Below are positions 47,801 to 52,957 of a stretch of DNA of 64,000 bases, one piece after another; position 1 is the first letter of the stretch, and each line of letters starts with the position of its first letter. Both the position numbers and the translations under genes were made by a program. The notes beneath the pieces are model-generated. The model had not been told where the DNA came from. It did not search any database and was given only the letters and a program-made list of their open reading frames with translations. This DNA is from Bolinopsis microptera (Eukaryota > Ctenophora > Tentaculata > Lobata > Bolinopsidae): NCBI RefSeq assembly GCF_026151205.1, contig NC_087078.1, forward strand, positions 2,357,675-2,421,674, in the 5' to 3' direction.

Positions 47801-50586
47801 CAATGCACAGTAATGCTGCACAATGCACAGTAATGGCGCACAATGCACAGTAAAACTGTGCTTCAGGTAATGAGTATGTGCAGAACGCTGGTTACTACAG
47901 CCTCTTAAATATGTACTCTTAATAGAGAGTTGCCCCCTTTTCCTGGCCCGGCCTTTGAATAACGAATAATAATTAATGAAGTTTAAAGGCAGAGTGGGTG
48001 CTGGGGCGCAGATTTTAATAATCTTACAGATACCAGACCATTTACGATATATATAGATTATAGAATATAGATATATAGATATACAGATATAAGATATATT
48101 GTATGAAATAGTGAATGTATGATATTCCGATATTTTGAGCGGTTCGCTTTTTTATTAGAGTTCGGAGGTATTACGACATTGGTTGAGATTTCCATTCAAA
48201 TATTAACACAACTAGTCTTACAACATAGATTTAATGAATGGCGCCAATATCATTATGGACGGTTAAACCCAAATGAAATTTTCACTGAGTTAGATATTTA
48301 ATGAAATTAGTGCAGTGTAGTACAAACCACACACTGCTCGCACTATGTACTATAGTGTACAACACGCCACACGGTACACTCGAATAAACTCTAATATACT
48401 CTAACAAACTCTAACAAACTTTAATAAACTCTAATAAACTCGAATAAACTCTAATATACTCTAACAAACTCTAACCAACTTTAATAAACTCTAATAAGGT
48501 ACCTGGGAGGAGGAGTGTAGGTAGAGTGTCTGGCAAAGTCAGGAGGGCGGTCATCCAGCCCCGGTATTCCTATCATTCCCTCTATGTAGCGTATACCCTG
48601 ACAGTCTGTATAATACCTGTACAAAGGGGCCAGCTAGCTGCTTCAGTTTGTTTTTATTTAAGGTAATTTCGAGTCACTCAAATAATCAGCCACTTTTTAC
48701 GAAATAGGAACAATTCAAATAGCTCCAGAATACCACATGACCCTGTGTAAATTACGAGCACAAAGTTAATTTCCGAACCCTAACTTACCTGTTAAGTTGT
48801 CTGTAAAGTTCTTTAAACCGGGAGTTGTGCCCTTCTAATGTATCAGGAGGGAGCGAGGAGTACAGTTTCTGCATTATTCGTACTATAATACCTGCAAAAA
48901 AGTCACGTGATTACTACAATAATATATGCAACATAAATTATAATAATAAATACTTTAATACCTGCAAACAAGTCACGTGATATGACACGTGACTAGTACA
49001 GGTGAGGAAAATACGAGATTTCTGTCTAATTAATGTTAATAAAACTGTTAATCAACATTGATAAAACAAGTTAAAGCCTATTACAATAAGGGAAGGAAAA
49101 AAAAGGGAGTAGAGTGTAAACACTGTTCTGCCTGCTCCAAATTACCTCACCAATTAACTAACCGTATAAATTATAGCTCTCAGGAACAATGCAGATGTAA
49201 GGGTGAAGTCTACATTGTATCATTTGTGGAGAGAATTGGGCTGTGCCGGACAGGCCGTCTTTTACACTCCGTACTAACTTTAACATAGTGTCTAGGTACT
49301 CAAAACAATCTACTGCTAACTGAAATAAAGATCGAATAGAGAATAGCCTTGATCCTTGGTTCTTTAAATTGAGTTGTACTGATAATTTCAGTGCTGAAAT
49401 GAAATTTAAAATATACCAAATATTGGTGTTCATTAGATGATTCACAAAAGTGAACGTTGCTAAAAACCTGAAAATAAAGGTTTATGTCGTTTTCTGGTAG
49501 TTTCCACTGTTTCTCTTGTACATCGAGGTTACTGGGAAACACAGGCCACTTTCTGTGTAGGATAATCTTTTGTCTGAAGGGTAATGTAAACTGTTAACAT
49601 ACTATTTGTAGTTGGAAAATTCATAGTTCGATTCTAAGCGGCTCACAAATGACAATTGAACTGTTGACCAAAATTAAAAAGTTGTTCCAGACAATATTGT
49701 ATGCACAGTTACACGAAACCATTGAGTTCTGGCTACTGAAATGGCATATTTGTGTACATACCTAACAAGTTTGGCATATAAAGCTATGAGTAGTGGGTAT
49801 CCGCTGTCTGAGTAGTTCCAGTGTCTCCGCATCTGCTCTACTAAATCTACCCATTTTATACTCTCTCTTATCACTGTTGGGTGACCATTTACTATCACCT
49901 GAAAATGGGAAGATTGAGATTAGGTTCAATAAAAATAGGGTGACCCAGGATTAACTACATTTTCACTGTGTTCTCAAGAGACATGTCAACATAAAGCTAA
50001 TTCTAAGCCACCCTGTATCTTTTGTTTTATAGGTACACACATCCATAATGAATTCAGTGGTGCTGTTTTGCGAAGCGCACACTCAATTCAGAAAAATAAG
50101 TTCTTGCAAGAACACTTGCTATTAAGCTAGAGGTATTAAAGATAAATAAAGCAACCTTGTGGATCACAGTAACAAGTTTCCAACACACAACTGGTTTAGA
50201 CTGGTAAGGAAGGCGCTGTAACATCATCCAGAACGTTTGGGCAGTTCTCTCTTGCCAGGTGCTATGAAATGAAGGAAATCGTTGAGACTTAAAATTAAGC
50301 TTACAACTACTCAAAGCTTAAAATAAATGAAAAAAGATAATCATTATAATCACAATTTCAATTTTAGAATATCTTCTTTGATTGAATATTCACATTTCAT
50401 TGTCATTTACCTGATGGTGATTGTGCGCACATGTTTTTCTTTAGGTGGACATTCAATCTCACTGCATGCCTTGAAAAATGCCTCCTGTAACTCTTTCTCT
50501 CGTTCCACAGTAAAACTACCAGCACGTTGACCAGTTAAAGTGGATGTCATACGAGCAATGGACCCTGACCTTGAAGTACCAGCCAT
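8716..50586 (-). CDS. HIP1: HIP1/HIP1R/Sla2-family endocytic adaptor, 22 coding exons
   Basis: This protein should bind phosphoinositides and clathrin at the membrane and F-actin at its C-terminus during endocytosis. The order on the minus strand is ANTH domain (residues about 20-285), short Pro-rich linker, long coiled coil (about 330-560), THATCH/I-LWEQ actin-binding module (about 560-880), and a terminal latch helix rich in Glu and Arg. Diagnostic stretches are KEKHVRTITI in the ANTH lipid-binding region, SRWTEGLLSAAKAVGWGAS and SHEIAASTAQLVAAS in I/LWEQ. I rebuilt about 924 residues; vertebrate HIP1 and HIP1R are near 1040-1070 from memory. The shortfall sits mostly in the coiled coil between exons 8 and 9, where phase also fails unless a nearby alternative donor is used. 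The gene spans about 42 kb because of huge tandem arrays in its introns. HIP1 versus HIP1R cannot be decided; a single ancestral gene is likely. Confidence 0.93.
9163..9204 (-). repeat. 17-bp direct repeat, 2-3 copies, intronic
   Basis: The motif tcattattgctacacag is tandemly duplicated in the last intron, with a partial third copy. No further feature is seen in this small intron. Confidence 0.7.
9280..9408 (-). CDS. HIP1: HIP1-like exon 21: I/LWEQ, C-terminal part
   Basis: 129 bp, phase 0 at both ends, acceptor ttcag and donor gtaac. It encodes VMGTSKSVANATASVVAASK and onward to SAVQ, matching the last helical block of the THATCH core. Confidence 0.93.
9722..9811 (-). CDS. HIP1: HIP1-like exon 20: most conserved I/LWEQ block
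   Basis: 90 bp, phase 0 both ends. It encodes VTSHEIAASTAQLVAASRVK and then ADKDSRNFIK. The SHEIAASTAQLVAAS string is nearly invariant in the family and is the strongest single identifier of this gene. Confidence 0.97.
9995..10147 (-). CDS. HIP1: HIP1-like exon 19: I/LWEQ core
   Basis: 153 bp, phase 0 both ends, acceptor tccag and donor gtacg. It carries YYKRHSRWTEGLLSAAKAVG followed by WGASTLV, the central I/LWEQ block, and ends in the helix TGKFEQLE. Confidence 0.97.
11045..11149 (-). CDS. HIP1: HIP1-like exon 18, with a GC 5' splice site
   Basis: 105 bp, phase 0. It encodes VGEKILGSCTELMACVRELI and then LSSAELQREIVQSGQ. The donor is CAG/gcaagt, a good GC-AG intron border; no GT donor nearby keeps the frame as well. 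A regular GC donor has the otherwise strong consensus seen here. Confidence 0.9.
11686..11775 (-). CDS. HIP1: HIP1-like exon 17: start of I/LWEQ
   Basis: 90 bp, phase 0, acceptor tgcag after a T-rich tract, donor gttctt (weak but supported by phase and homology). It encodes ATTAAINEAAAKIQEIQNAT and then RQRYTGLELE. The pentanucleotide array at 11815-12424 lies about 40 bases upstream of this acceptor. Confidence 0.93.
11815..12424 (-). repeat. pentanucleotide array, TCACC on the gene strand, about 120 copies
   Basis: About 610 bp of gaggt/gtgag 5-bp units on the plus strand, with scattered variants (gcgag, ggataag, gtagg) that themselves recur, showing block duplication. On the sense strand of the HIP1-like gene it is a C/T-rich ctcac repeat in the intron before exon 17. 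It creates a stop-free frame of (LTSPH)n that is not a protein. Confidence 0.97.
12960..13017 (-). repeat. short direct repeat, three copies
   Basis: Variants of cataacacatcttgacag occur in a row at about 12946-13015. It is intronic, close to the donor of exon 16. Confidence 0.7.
13098..13235 (-). CDS. HIP1: HIP1-like exon 16
   Basis: 138 bp, phase 0 both ends, acceptor tttcag and donor gtaag. It encodes SLTVEDSLSGLVEGRTQQLC and onward to NIVDQEMA, matching the VDKEMAATSAAI region of vertebrate HIP1R across the next junction. Confidence 0.93.
13238..13345 (-). repeat. 18-bp AT-rich tandem repeat abutting the exon 16 acceptor
   Basis: Five to six copies of an 18-bp unit, taattgggtaattatata on the plus strand. 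The last copy merges into the acceptor of exon 16 (aattaccgtttcag on the sense strand), so the intron 3' end itself is part of the repeated material. Confidence 0.93.
16772..16908. repeat. imperfect tandem duplication of about 76 bp
   Basis: Two copies begin with ctaacgggga and end with aaaaaaggagctgttctgag or its variant with agctattttgag. They differ by several substitutions and small indels, so this is an old duplication in the intron. Confidence 0.75.
18319..18395. repeat. imperfect direct duplication
   Basis: The phrase taccgtcacaatagtgactt recurs as taccgttacaataatgactt about 48 bases later, each followed by taatat. No known element recognised. Confidence 0.7.
19476..19630 (+). CDS. 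GPCR exon 1: N-terminus and TM1
   Basis: ATG at 19476 opens 51 codons plus two bases. The segment WYTLLTVYHVLITILSFFGN is TM1. The alternative Met at 19681 would lack TM1 and lies in the intron, so I prefer this start. A perfect 18-bp palindrome, tacactgttaacagtgta, lies at 19550-19567 inside the exon. Confidence 0.8.
19476..20763 (+). CDS. rhodopsin-family GPCR, nested antisense gene, two exons
   Basis: An orphan seven-transmembrane receptor, joined as 19476-19630 and 19773-20760 plus stop, 381 residues. Exon 1 gives an extracellular N-terminus and TM1 with the GN motif (SFFGNAG). The AG/gtccgt donor leaves phase 2, completed by the ccccag acceptor. The TM3 Cys100 and extracellular-loop Cys173 are present for the usual disulfide. 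TM7 has NPFLY (273-277), the NPxxY motif. Oddities: the DRY position reads Thr122-Cys-Tyr, the TM2 aspartate position appears to be glutamate, and TM6 has CYLP instead of CWxP. These changes suggest unusual G-protein activation. The C-terminal tail (about 90 residues) is Ser/Thr/Pro-rich. The gene lies wholly within an intron of the HIP1-like gene, on the opposite strand. Ligand and subfamily are unknown. Confidence 0.88.
19773..20763 (+). CDS. GPCR exon 2: TM2 to C-terminus
   Basis: The single long exon holds TM2 through TM7 and the cytoplasmic tail, ending in TAG at 20761-20763. TM5 (SLLVLAGFFFILPLILTILF), TM6 (TMFAVCTLSAGCYLPIMVVF, roughly) and TM7 (VEIFYISTYVNPFLYVAISS) are plain to see. 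The third intracellular loop is short (KKSGRSTRQRDN). Confidence 0.9.
20819..20824 (+). promoter_or_regulatory. poly(A) signal of the GPCR gene
   Basis: AATAAA lies 56 bases after the GPCR stop and only about 110 bases from the donor of HIP1-like exon 15 on the other strand. The nested transcript can therefore end before reaching the host exon. Confidence 0.6.
20932..21106 (-). CDS. HIP1: HIP1-like exon 15
   Basis: 175 bp, enters in phase 2 and leaves in phase 0, acceptor ctcag and donor gtacg. It encodes RWSVLRAADKLSDLQQISQE and onward to the helix ITSFVTALE. It corresponds to the upstream helical part of the THATCH region. Confidence 0.9.
21107..22269. other. intron 14 of the HIP1-like gene, right of exon 15
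   Basis: AT-rich intron. Nothing recognisable except short attaatta-type motifs near 21121-21235. A small frame at 22071-22289 has no domain. Confidence 0.4.
22270..23048 (+). mobile_element. 5'-truncated non-LTR retrotransposon (LINE) fragment
   Basis: The plus strand keeps an open frame ending in TAG at 22562-22564 whose C-terminus reads SYFYRAHLTWNRLPLSLREI and onward (RPGVFKSELIKHIWKEH). This is the typical tail of LINE ORF2 proteins, the FYR..WN.LP...R......FK..L pattern after the reverse transcriptase. A T-rich 3' UTR follows and ends with aataaaaaaaa at about 23038-23046, a retrotransposon-like A tail. The copy is severely 5' truncated, the usual outcome of target-primed insertion. 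The clade (CR1-, L2- or Jockey-like) cannot be settled from this piece. A 12-bp repeat (gagaagccgact) sits at its 5' edge. Confidence 0.75.
23884..23975 (-). CDS. HIP1: HIP1-like exon 14
   Basis: 92 bp, phase 0 in and phase 2 out, acceptor ttgcag and donor gtatg. It encodes ADCAQTCSLEECTAVTDNCH then NIVKNVVMNQR, a cysteine-rich helical piece between the coiled coil and THATCH region. Confidence 0.88.
23976..24036 (-). repeat. AT-rich repeat abutting the exon 14 acceptor
   Basis: Iterated taattactta / taattgttaa motifs on the plus strand run up to the acceptor of exon 14. The sense strand is taattaagtaattaacaat-like. Low complexity, with irregular unit length. Confidence 0.7.
24450..24543 (-). 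CDS. HIP1: HIP1-like exon 13
   Basis: 94 bp, phase 2 in and phase 0 out, acceptor accag and donor gtaaaa. It encodes RETLSKGEVECFLASVAHIK and NHQNKNLYILNK, the end of the coiled-coil region. Confidence 0.88.
24754..24933 (-). CDS. HIP1: HIP1-like exon 12: coiled coil
   Basis: 180 bp, phase 2 in and out, acceptor cttcag and donor gtaag. It encodes heptad-patterned sequence (SLVSNVEQLRQQAKEAGRLA, then KLKFDLDRAEKDK). Confidence 0.92.
25180..25298 (-). CDS. HIP1: HIP1-like exon 11: coiled coil
   Basis: 119 bp, phase 0 in and phase 2 out, acceptor ttcag and donor gtaac. It encodes IQVLKLESDKSEAQRKFEAV then QREWETFQVQNAEVKHENSR, clear coiled coil. Confidence 0.92.
25588..25702 (-). CDS. HIP1: HIP1-like exon 10: coiled coil
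   Basis: 115 bp, phase 2 in and phase 0 out, acceptor attag and donor gtttgt. It encodes RSHAETRKSLESQEQLLTDI then TQQLESKNTGSSQQLRNLE. Confidence 0.9.
26043..26169 (-). CDS. HIP1: HIP1-like exon 9: coiled coil; 5' border uncertain
   Basis: It encodes SEEQQKSLEEAEARWRDSVE then RCEKLKQAYGNLRQEHINLI, matching the AEARYNKLKEKHSEL part of HIP1R. The donor at 26043 (cag/gttta) is in phase with exon 10. The acceptor could be ccag at 26170-26171 (start 26169) or tttcag at 26179-26180 (start 26178). Both need one incoming base, while exon 8 with its best donor supplies none. Either exon 8 ends four bases later or an exon of length 3n+1 is missing between them. Confidence 0.85.
26179..26268 (-). repeat. 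18-bp repeat abutting the exon 9 acceptor, short cluster
   Basis: Five copies of the 18-bp unit gaaacagtcattacttgt on the plus strand begin right at the exon 9 acceptor. On the sense strand the unit ends in gactgtttca, so the pyrimidine tract of the acceptor is part of the unit. The frame stays open through the copies and into the exon, as repeating MTVSQV. Confidence 0.95.
26269..26974 (-). repeat. degenerate bridge of decayed 18-bp repeat units
   Basis: Between the two homogeneous clusters lie many damaged copies, recognisable from gtgaaac, cagtcatta and acttgtga pieces with single-base losses and substitutions. It looks like an older part of the same array that escaped homogenisation. Confidence 0.7.
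26975..27535 (-). repeat. 18-bp minisatellite, homogeneous main array, about 30 copies
   Basis: Near-perfect 18-bp units (cagtcattacttgtgaaa on the plus strand), with a recurrent variant containing caggga in place of cagtca. Since 18 is a multiple of 3, both strands show long repeating frames (KQSLLV and MTVSQV) that are repeat artefacts unless exon 9 uses a far upstream acceptor. Confidence 0.97.
27536..30542. other. intron 8 of the HIP1-like gene, left of the satellite
   Basis: About 3 kb of AT-rich DNA with no exon, RNA gene or known element seen. A cluster of gacgtatatctat repeats lies at about 28280-28365. I searched here for the missing coiled-coil exon on the minus strand and did not find one. 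Confidence 0.45.
28280..28365. repeat. 13-bp tandem repeat, tatctatgacgta units
   Basis: Four to five copies of tatctatgacgta, partly interrupted by a TA-rich stretch (tattatatatattatatatg). Confidence 0.75.
30543..43653. repeat. 13.1-kb satellite of 41/43-bp units with CACGTG cores
   Basis: An uninterrupted head-to-tail array of roughly 300 units in intron 8 of the HIP1-like gene. Units are 43 bp (with tctctcataaac) or 41 bp (with tctcataaac), plus rare 39-bp forms near 39187 and 39356. The core phrase is ATGTCACGTGACCAGTCACT. Common variants are CTAGTCACTG for CCAGTCACTG, and acatta, accgcc, accatc, accata or acttacc in the linker. Variant patterns repeat over blocks of 22 or more units, so the array has grown by large segment duplications. 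There is no spacer diversity and no associated gene. It is not a CRISPR array. Confidence 0.98.
43654..44804. other. intron 8 of the HIP1-like gene, right of the satellite
   Basis: No exon seen. A 10-bp repeat, tgtaccatag, occurs four times at 43920-43959, and aaagcggtcaattaa is duplicated near 44231-44270. The lone TCACGTGA-type site at 44466-44473 resembles the satellite core. Confidence 0.45.
43920..43959 (+). repeat. 10-bp tandem repeat, four copies
   Basis: Four perfect or near-perfect copies of tgtaccatag in a row. Confidence 0.95.
44805..45090. repeat. (AAAC)n / (TTTG)n microsatellite
   Basis: About 225 bp of uninterrupted aaac units, then a mixed acac/aaac tail, just downstream of the exon 8 donor. 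On the sense strand it is tttg-rich. It opens several stop-free repeat frames, which are artefacts. Confidence 0.98.
45123..45252 (-). CDS. HIP1: HIP1-like exon 8: linker into coiled coil
   Basis: 130 bp, phase 2 in. The acceptor is cccccag/ACCACGTGAC, which is also the repeat unit of the adjoining 30-bp minisatellite. It encodes RPRDPEPAVDELVQIEGGSS, then an acidic/Pro stretch, then DELIQQLLRE, the start of the coiled coil (vertebrate HIP1R has LKREVEMLRSELEKIK here). The donor is gag/gtgggt in phase 0. The second donor four bases on (gtgg/gtggga) would give the phase that exon 9 needs. Confidence 0.85.
45242..46150 (-). repeat. 30-bp minisatellite made of the exon 8 3' splice site, about 30 copies
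   Basis: Units of 28-31 bp (plus strand: gtcacgtggtctgggggtta then ggagcagtta). On the sense strand each reads ctaactgctcctaacccccag then accacgtga, that is a branch-point-like ctaac, a pyrimidine-rich tract, and CAG followed by the same bases that start exon 8. The final copy is the working acceptor at 45253-45254. Confidence 0.95.
46238..46332 (+). repeat. 20-bp tandem repeat, five copies
   Basis: Five copies of ggttagatatcaggagtaaa with almost no divergence, in intron 7. Confidence 0.96.
46635..46717 (+). other. C-rich block with plus-strand splice-like borders
   Basis: A CCT/CCG-rich block with a tttccag acceptor-like left edge and a gtaata donor-like right edge on the plus strand. One frame reads KPPPPRPTPPPPPPPPPSPS. 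It lies in an intron of a minus-strand gene and has no partner exons, so a real exon is doubtful. Confidence 0.25.
46876..47853. repeat. 20-bp minisatellite, about 48 copies
   Basis: Units tgctgcacaatgcacagtaa repeat with only two common variants at one spot (tgccgca and tgttgca), plus one copy lacking two bases near 46931. The variants recur in a patterned order, showing block duplication. Because 20 is not a multiple of 3 and the unit has no stops on the minus strand, all three minus frames are open for over 330 codons. Confidence 0.98.
48040..48110. repeat. TA/ATAG-rich low-complexity tract
   Basis: Alternating tatagat and agatata motifs in intron 7. No further signal. Confidence 0.7.
48380..48496. 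repeat. 10-11-bp tandem repeat with 60-bp duplication
   Basis: Units of actctaataa / actctaacaa / actcgaataa recur. The whole pattern of six units is itself duplicated once, directly next to the donor of exon 7. Confidence 0.9.
48503..48616 (-). CDS. HIP1: HIP1-like exon 7: end of ANTH, Pro linker
   Basis: 114 bp, phase 2 in and out, acceptor tacag and donor gtacc. It encodes RYYTDCQGIRYIEGMIGIPG then LDDRPPDFARHSTYTPPPR, matching the LIQIPRLPEGPPNFL segment of HIP1R. Confidence 0.93.
48789..48891 (-). CDS. HIP1: HIP1-like exon 6: ANTH
   Basis: 103 bp, phase 1 in and phase 2 out, acceptor tgcag and donor gtaag. It encodes GIIVRIMQKLYSSLPPDTLE then GHNSRFKELYRQLNR, aligned to LLFKLHSCLPADTLQGHRDRF of HIP1R. 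Confidence 0.95.
49163..49319 (-). CDS. HIP1: HIP1-like exon 5: ANTH
   Basis: 157 bp, phase 0 in and phase 1 out, acceptor ttcag and donor gttagt. It encodes LAVDCFEYLDTMLKLVRSVK and then QMIQCRLHPYICIVPESYNLY, the ANTH helices with the conserved QCRL.P motif. Confidence 0.94.
49468..49573 (-). CDS. HIP1: HIP1-like exon 4: ANTH
   Basis: 106 bp, phase 2 in and phase 0 out, acceptor ttcag. The donor gttttt is weak but phase and homology agree. It encodes RQKIILHRKWPVFPSNLDVQ then EKQWKLPENDINLYFQ. Confidence 0.92.
49762..49898 (-). CDS. HIP1: HIP1-like exon 3: ANTH
   Basis: 137 bp, phase 0 in and phase 2 out, acceptor ttcag and donor gtatgt. It encodes VIVNGHPTVIRESIKWVDLV then EQMRRHWNYSDSGYPLLIALYA (split over the family motif LRDGHPNVL...). 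Confidence 0.94.
50156..50261 (-). CDS. HIP1: HIP1-like exon 2: ANTH
   Basis: 106 bp, phase 2 in and phase 0 out, acceptor catag and donor gttgct (weak). It encodes STWQERTAQTFWMMLQRLPY then QSKPVVCWKLVTVIHK, aligned to FTFWSYAIGLPL and SWKFCHVLHK of HIP1R. Confidence 0.94.
50411..50586 (-). CDS. HIP1: HIP1-like exon 1: start codon and ANTH lipid-binding region
   Basis: ATG at 50586 (reading down) begins MAGTSRSGSIARMTSTLTGQ. The segment KEKHVRTITI near residues 50-59 is the basic ANTH site for phosphoinositides. The donor is cag/gtaaat in phase 2. An acceptor-like tttcattttag ends 7 bases before the ATG, so a separate 5' UTR exon probably lies upstream. I found no better in-frame Met upstream. 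Confidence 0.92.
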
Positions 50587-50593
50587 CCTATTC

Positions 50594-51310
50594 CTAAAAT
50601 GAAATGAAATGAAATATAACTTTTAAAACGGAGTTTAAATGAAGCAGAGAGCACATTGACCAGAATTTAATCCAGCTGTTACAACTAATTTGACTGTAGG
50701 TACTCATGTGAGTATTAAAGAATGATTAGTTGTATGTTCAAATAAATTTCTCTAAATAAGCTTCTGTAATTTTCTTTGTCTCAAAGCTTAAACGCTGGTG
50801 GTGCTGAGTGTGGGCTTCCTTTTTTAGAAATGGTAGTACTTCAGAGGTATCCTTTATGTGGCAGGAAACTAGGGCCGGGCTTATGCTGCTACATAGCTAA
50901 AGCAGTGGAGGGGGTGGGCTTCTCTGGGATATAACACATTCTTAAGCAGAATAGCACTATATTCCGACACATTGGCGTTACCCTCAGTACCTGACTGGGT
51001 CAATAAAGCAGTCAAGCTTCACAAATGCATATATGTTATGTTGAGCATTCTCGACCAACAAATGGGAACTCCCACAATGAAAGTTCTCAAATCTATCAAT
51101 TCTCATCAGACGATTAACACAAACAGTTACACGGACAAAAGTTAGACGAACGTGAATTATATTGAAGAGTTATTGCCCACTTTAAGGGGGCGGTTGTTAA
51201 CTTTTTTTTATTTTTTTATCTCAACACTTATTTTACTTCGGACATTCCAACAGCCACATTGTTACACAAGTGTGTAACCAGCCAATTACAGGAAGCCGAA
51301 GGATTCAATT
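50594..51310. other. 5' flank of the HIP1-like gene
   Basis: Probably holds the promoter and a non-coding first exon, but I cannot place either. A short aaatg repeat lies at 50596-50614, next to the acceptor-like site before the start codon. No other feature seen. Confidence 0.35.
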
Positions 51311-51515
51311 ATACATTAGGCCAGTGACGGTTAAGGTAATGTGTACCATACTTTCTTCGCCCGAGACTTTGCTGCAATGGGCAGCTCCTCATTTAACCAT
51401 CGCACCCGATTTCTCGAGTATTTGGCTGAGTGGACCGGGGGGCTGCATAGTCGGGAATCGAACCTGGTACCTCAAGCAATACCAGGAGGATTAACCAACT
51501 GAGCCACTAAGCCGT
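51310..51515 (-). mobile_element. tRNA-derived SINE
   Basis: Read on the minus strand, it has a pol III box A (TGGCTCAGTTGG, 51495-51506) and box B (GGTTCGATTCC, 51454-51464) about 30 bases apart, as in a tRNA. The acceptor-stem halves do not pair, and roughly 140 further bases of unrelated body follow box B. That is the structure of a SINE, not a working tRNA gene. Its far end is not sharply defined. Confidence 0.65.
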
Positions 51516-52020
51516 TAAACTACTTCAATTATTATAAATATGATCTACTAGCAAGATGATAATAACCTTATAACCTAATAATATCAGGGCAGTATCCTCA
51601 AAATACAGGTTGTAGCCAACAAAAACAAAATTTTCCTTCAAACAAGACAGTTCAGCGAAAATTCGATCACAGATGTAGCGCTCGATTTTAAAAGCTAACT
51701 TACAACAAATATTTGTTAACTGTTTAGTTAATGCGGCACGAATAAATTAATTATTAACGATTGCAGCTTTCTGTGTACATGCTTATACGTTTTTTATGAG
51801 TAAGCTGTGGGATTGTGAAAGTAAGCTATACCAATTTATTTTTACACTGATTTCGAATAAGACCTATTATTACATAGCATAAAAACCATTTCTTTACGAG
51901 TTATGATCAGCAAATAACCATTTTTGTCAAACGCGCGCAGGTGACAGGCTTGTAAATTTGTGTATTTGGAAAATAAGGGATTTAAATCTTTTAAAACATT
52001 TAATGCAAAGTTTTAATATT

Positions 52021-52421
52021 TCGAGAATGGACAAGAAAGCGGTGCACGCTACTTCAAAAAATTAAATTAAGACTAGAGTATCAGCCTTTGACCATTGTTA
52101 ATGGTCTGGCCCGGCGCGCGCTACTTCGTAGCACTTGCCATCGGGCAATTTCGAGAAGAAAGCGGTGCGCGCTACTTCGAAGAAATTTATTGTATCACGT
52201 GGTGACCCCCACTGTCGCTTCACTATAGAGTTTCTACGATACAGGCGGGTCATACAACGTATGACAAAAAATTTAGACGAGTAACATCCGTCAATATTTG
52301 ACGGATGTTACTCGTCTAAATTTCTTCGAAGTAGCGCGCGCCGCTTTCTTCTCGAAATGTTGGCCCGATGGCACGAGCAACGAAGTAGCGCGCGCCGGGC
52401 CAGATCATTAACAATGGTCAA
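52021..52421. mobile_element. foldback element with long inverted arms
   Basis: Left arm 52089-52190 and right arm 52317-52421 are imperfect inverted copies of about 100 bp (tgaccattgttaatg against its complement at the right end; gcgcgctacttcg motifs inside). A damaged third arm copy lies at about 52021-52070. Between the arms sits a perfect hairpin (52272-52320). Non-coding. This fits a foldback or MITE-type DNA element, probably built by nested inversion. Confidence 0.7.
52272..52320. repeat. perfect hairpin, 22-bp stem, 5-nt loop
   Basis: The left stem begins TTTAGACGAGTAACATCC and the right stem is its exact complement, with ATATT as loop. The right stem plus its flank occurs again at about 53750-53785. 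Confidence 0.95.
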
Positions 52422-52468
52422 GTCAATATCAGCCTAAGAATTGAGAATCGAGCGTGCTAAATCACTTT

Positions 52469-52588
52469 GTAGCGCGATGCACTACTGGGTCGCGCGCGCA
52501 ATAATAATGCTTCTCGCAACCTTCGGTAGATCGGCAAGATGCACCACTGTGCCTCACCGAGCTGCGAAGGATTGACATCGTGAATCAA
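52469..52588 (+). repeat. dispersed GC-rich repeat, copy 1
   Basis: Starts tgtagcgcgatgcactactg, continues through gcgcgcgc and aataatgcttctc, and ends ggattgacatcgtgaatcaa. Full-length relative to copy 3. Confidence 0.85.
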
Positions 52589-52796
52589 AAATCACTCTAC
52601 AGTAGATCTTCGAGATTGTTCAAAAAGGGCCCCCGACAGTTAAAACCAACTTCGATCGATGTATTTTCGGACGCTGATTCCGAATCACCCCCATGACATG
52701 GGGTTAAAATGCTCCCCTAACGAGATATTGTCGAAAAACTGTTTCGATCACGTGATATGACCGTATAAGGAAGTTAGTCTAATATCTATGATCTAG

Positions 52797-52957
52797 TTAG
52801 GGTTAGGGTTTCAGCTTGTAGCGCGATGCACTACTGGGTCGCGCGCGCATCAAATAATGCTTCTCGGCGAGATGATCGGCGAGATGCGAAGGATTGACAT
52901 CGTTGTTAAGGATTGGGTTAGGGTTAGGGTTGGGATCAGATTAGAGGGTTAGGGTTT
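52797..52957 (+). repeat. TTAGGG telomere-like motifs flanking repeat copy 2
   Basis: Short runs of ttaggg (two to three units) at 52797-52811 and about 52913-52957. Between them, at 52817-52904, lies copy 2 of the GC-rich dispersed repeat, with an internal deletion. The runs are short for an interstitial telomere site but are grouped on one strand. Confidence 0.75.

Noticed and set aside
46822-47848. Three overlapping minus-strand frames of 335-339 codons
   Set aside because: All three come from a 20-bp repeat lacking stops; repeated HYCALCSITV-type peptides have no domain and no conserved start.
51440-51515. Working tRNA gene on the minus strand
   Set aside because: Boxes A and B are good, but the acceptor stem does not pair, a clear anticodon arm cannot be drawn, and an unrelated body follows. 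A SINE explains it better.
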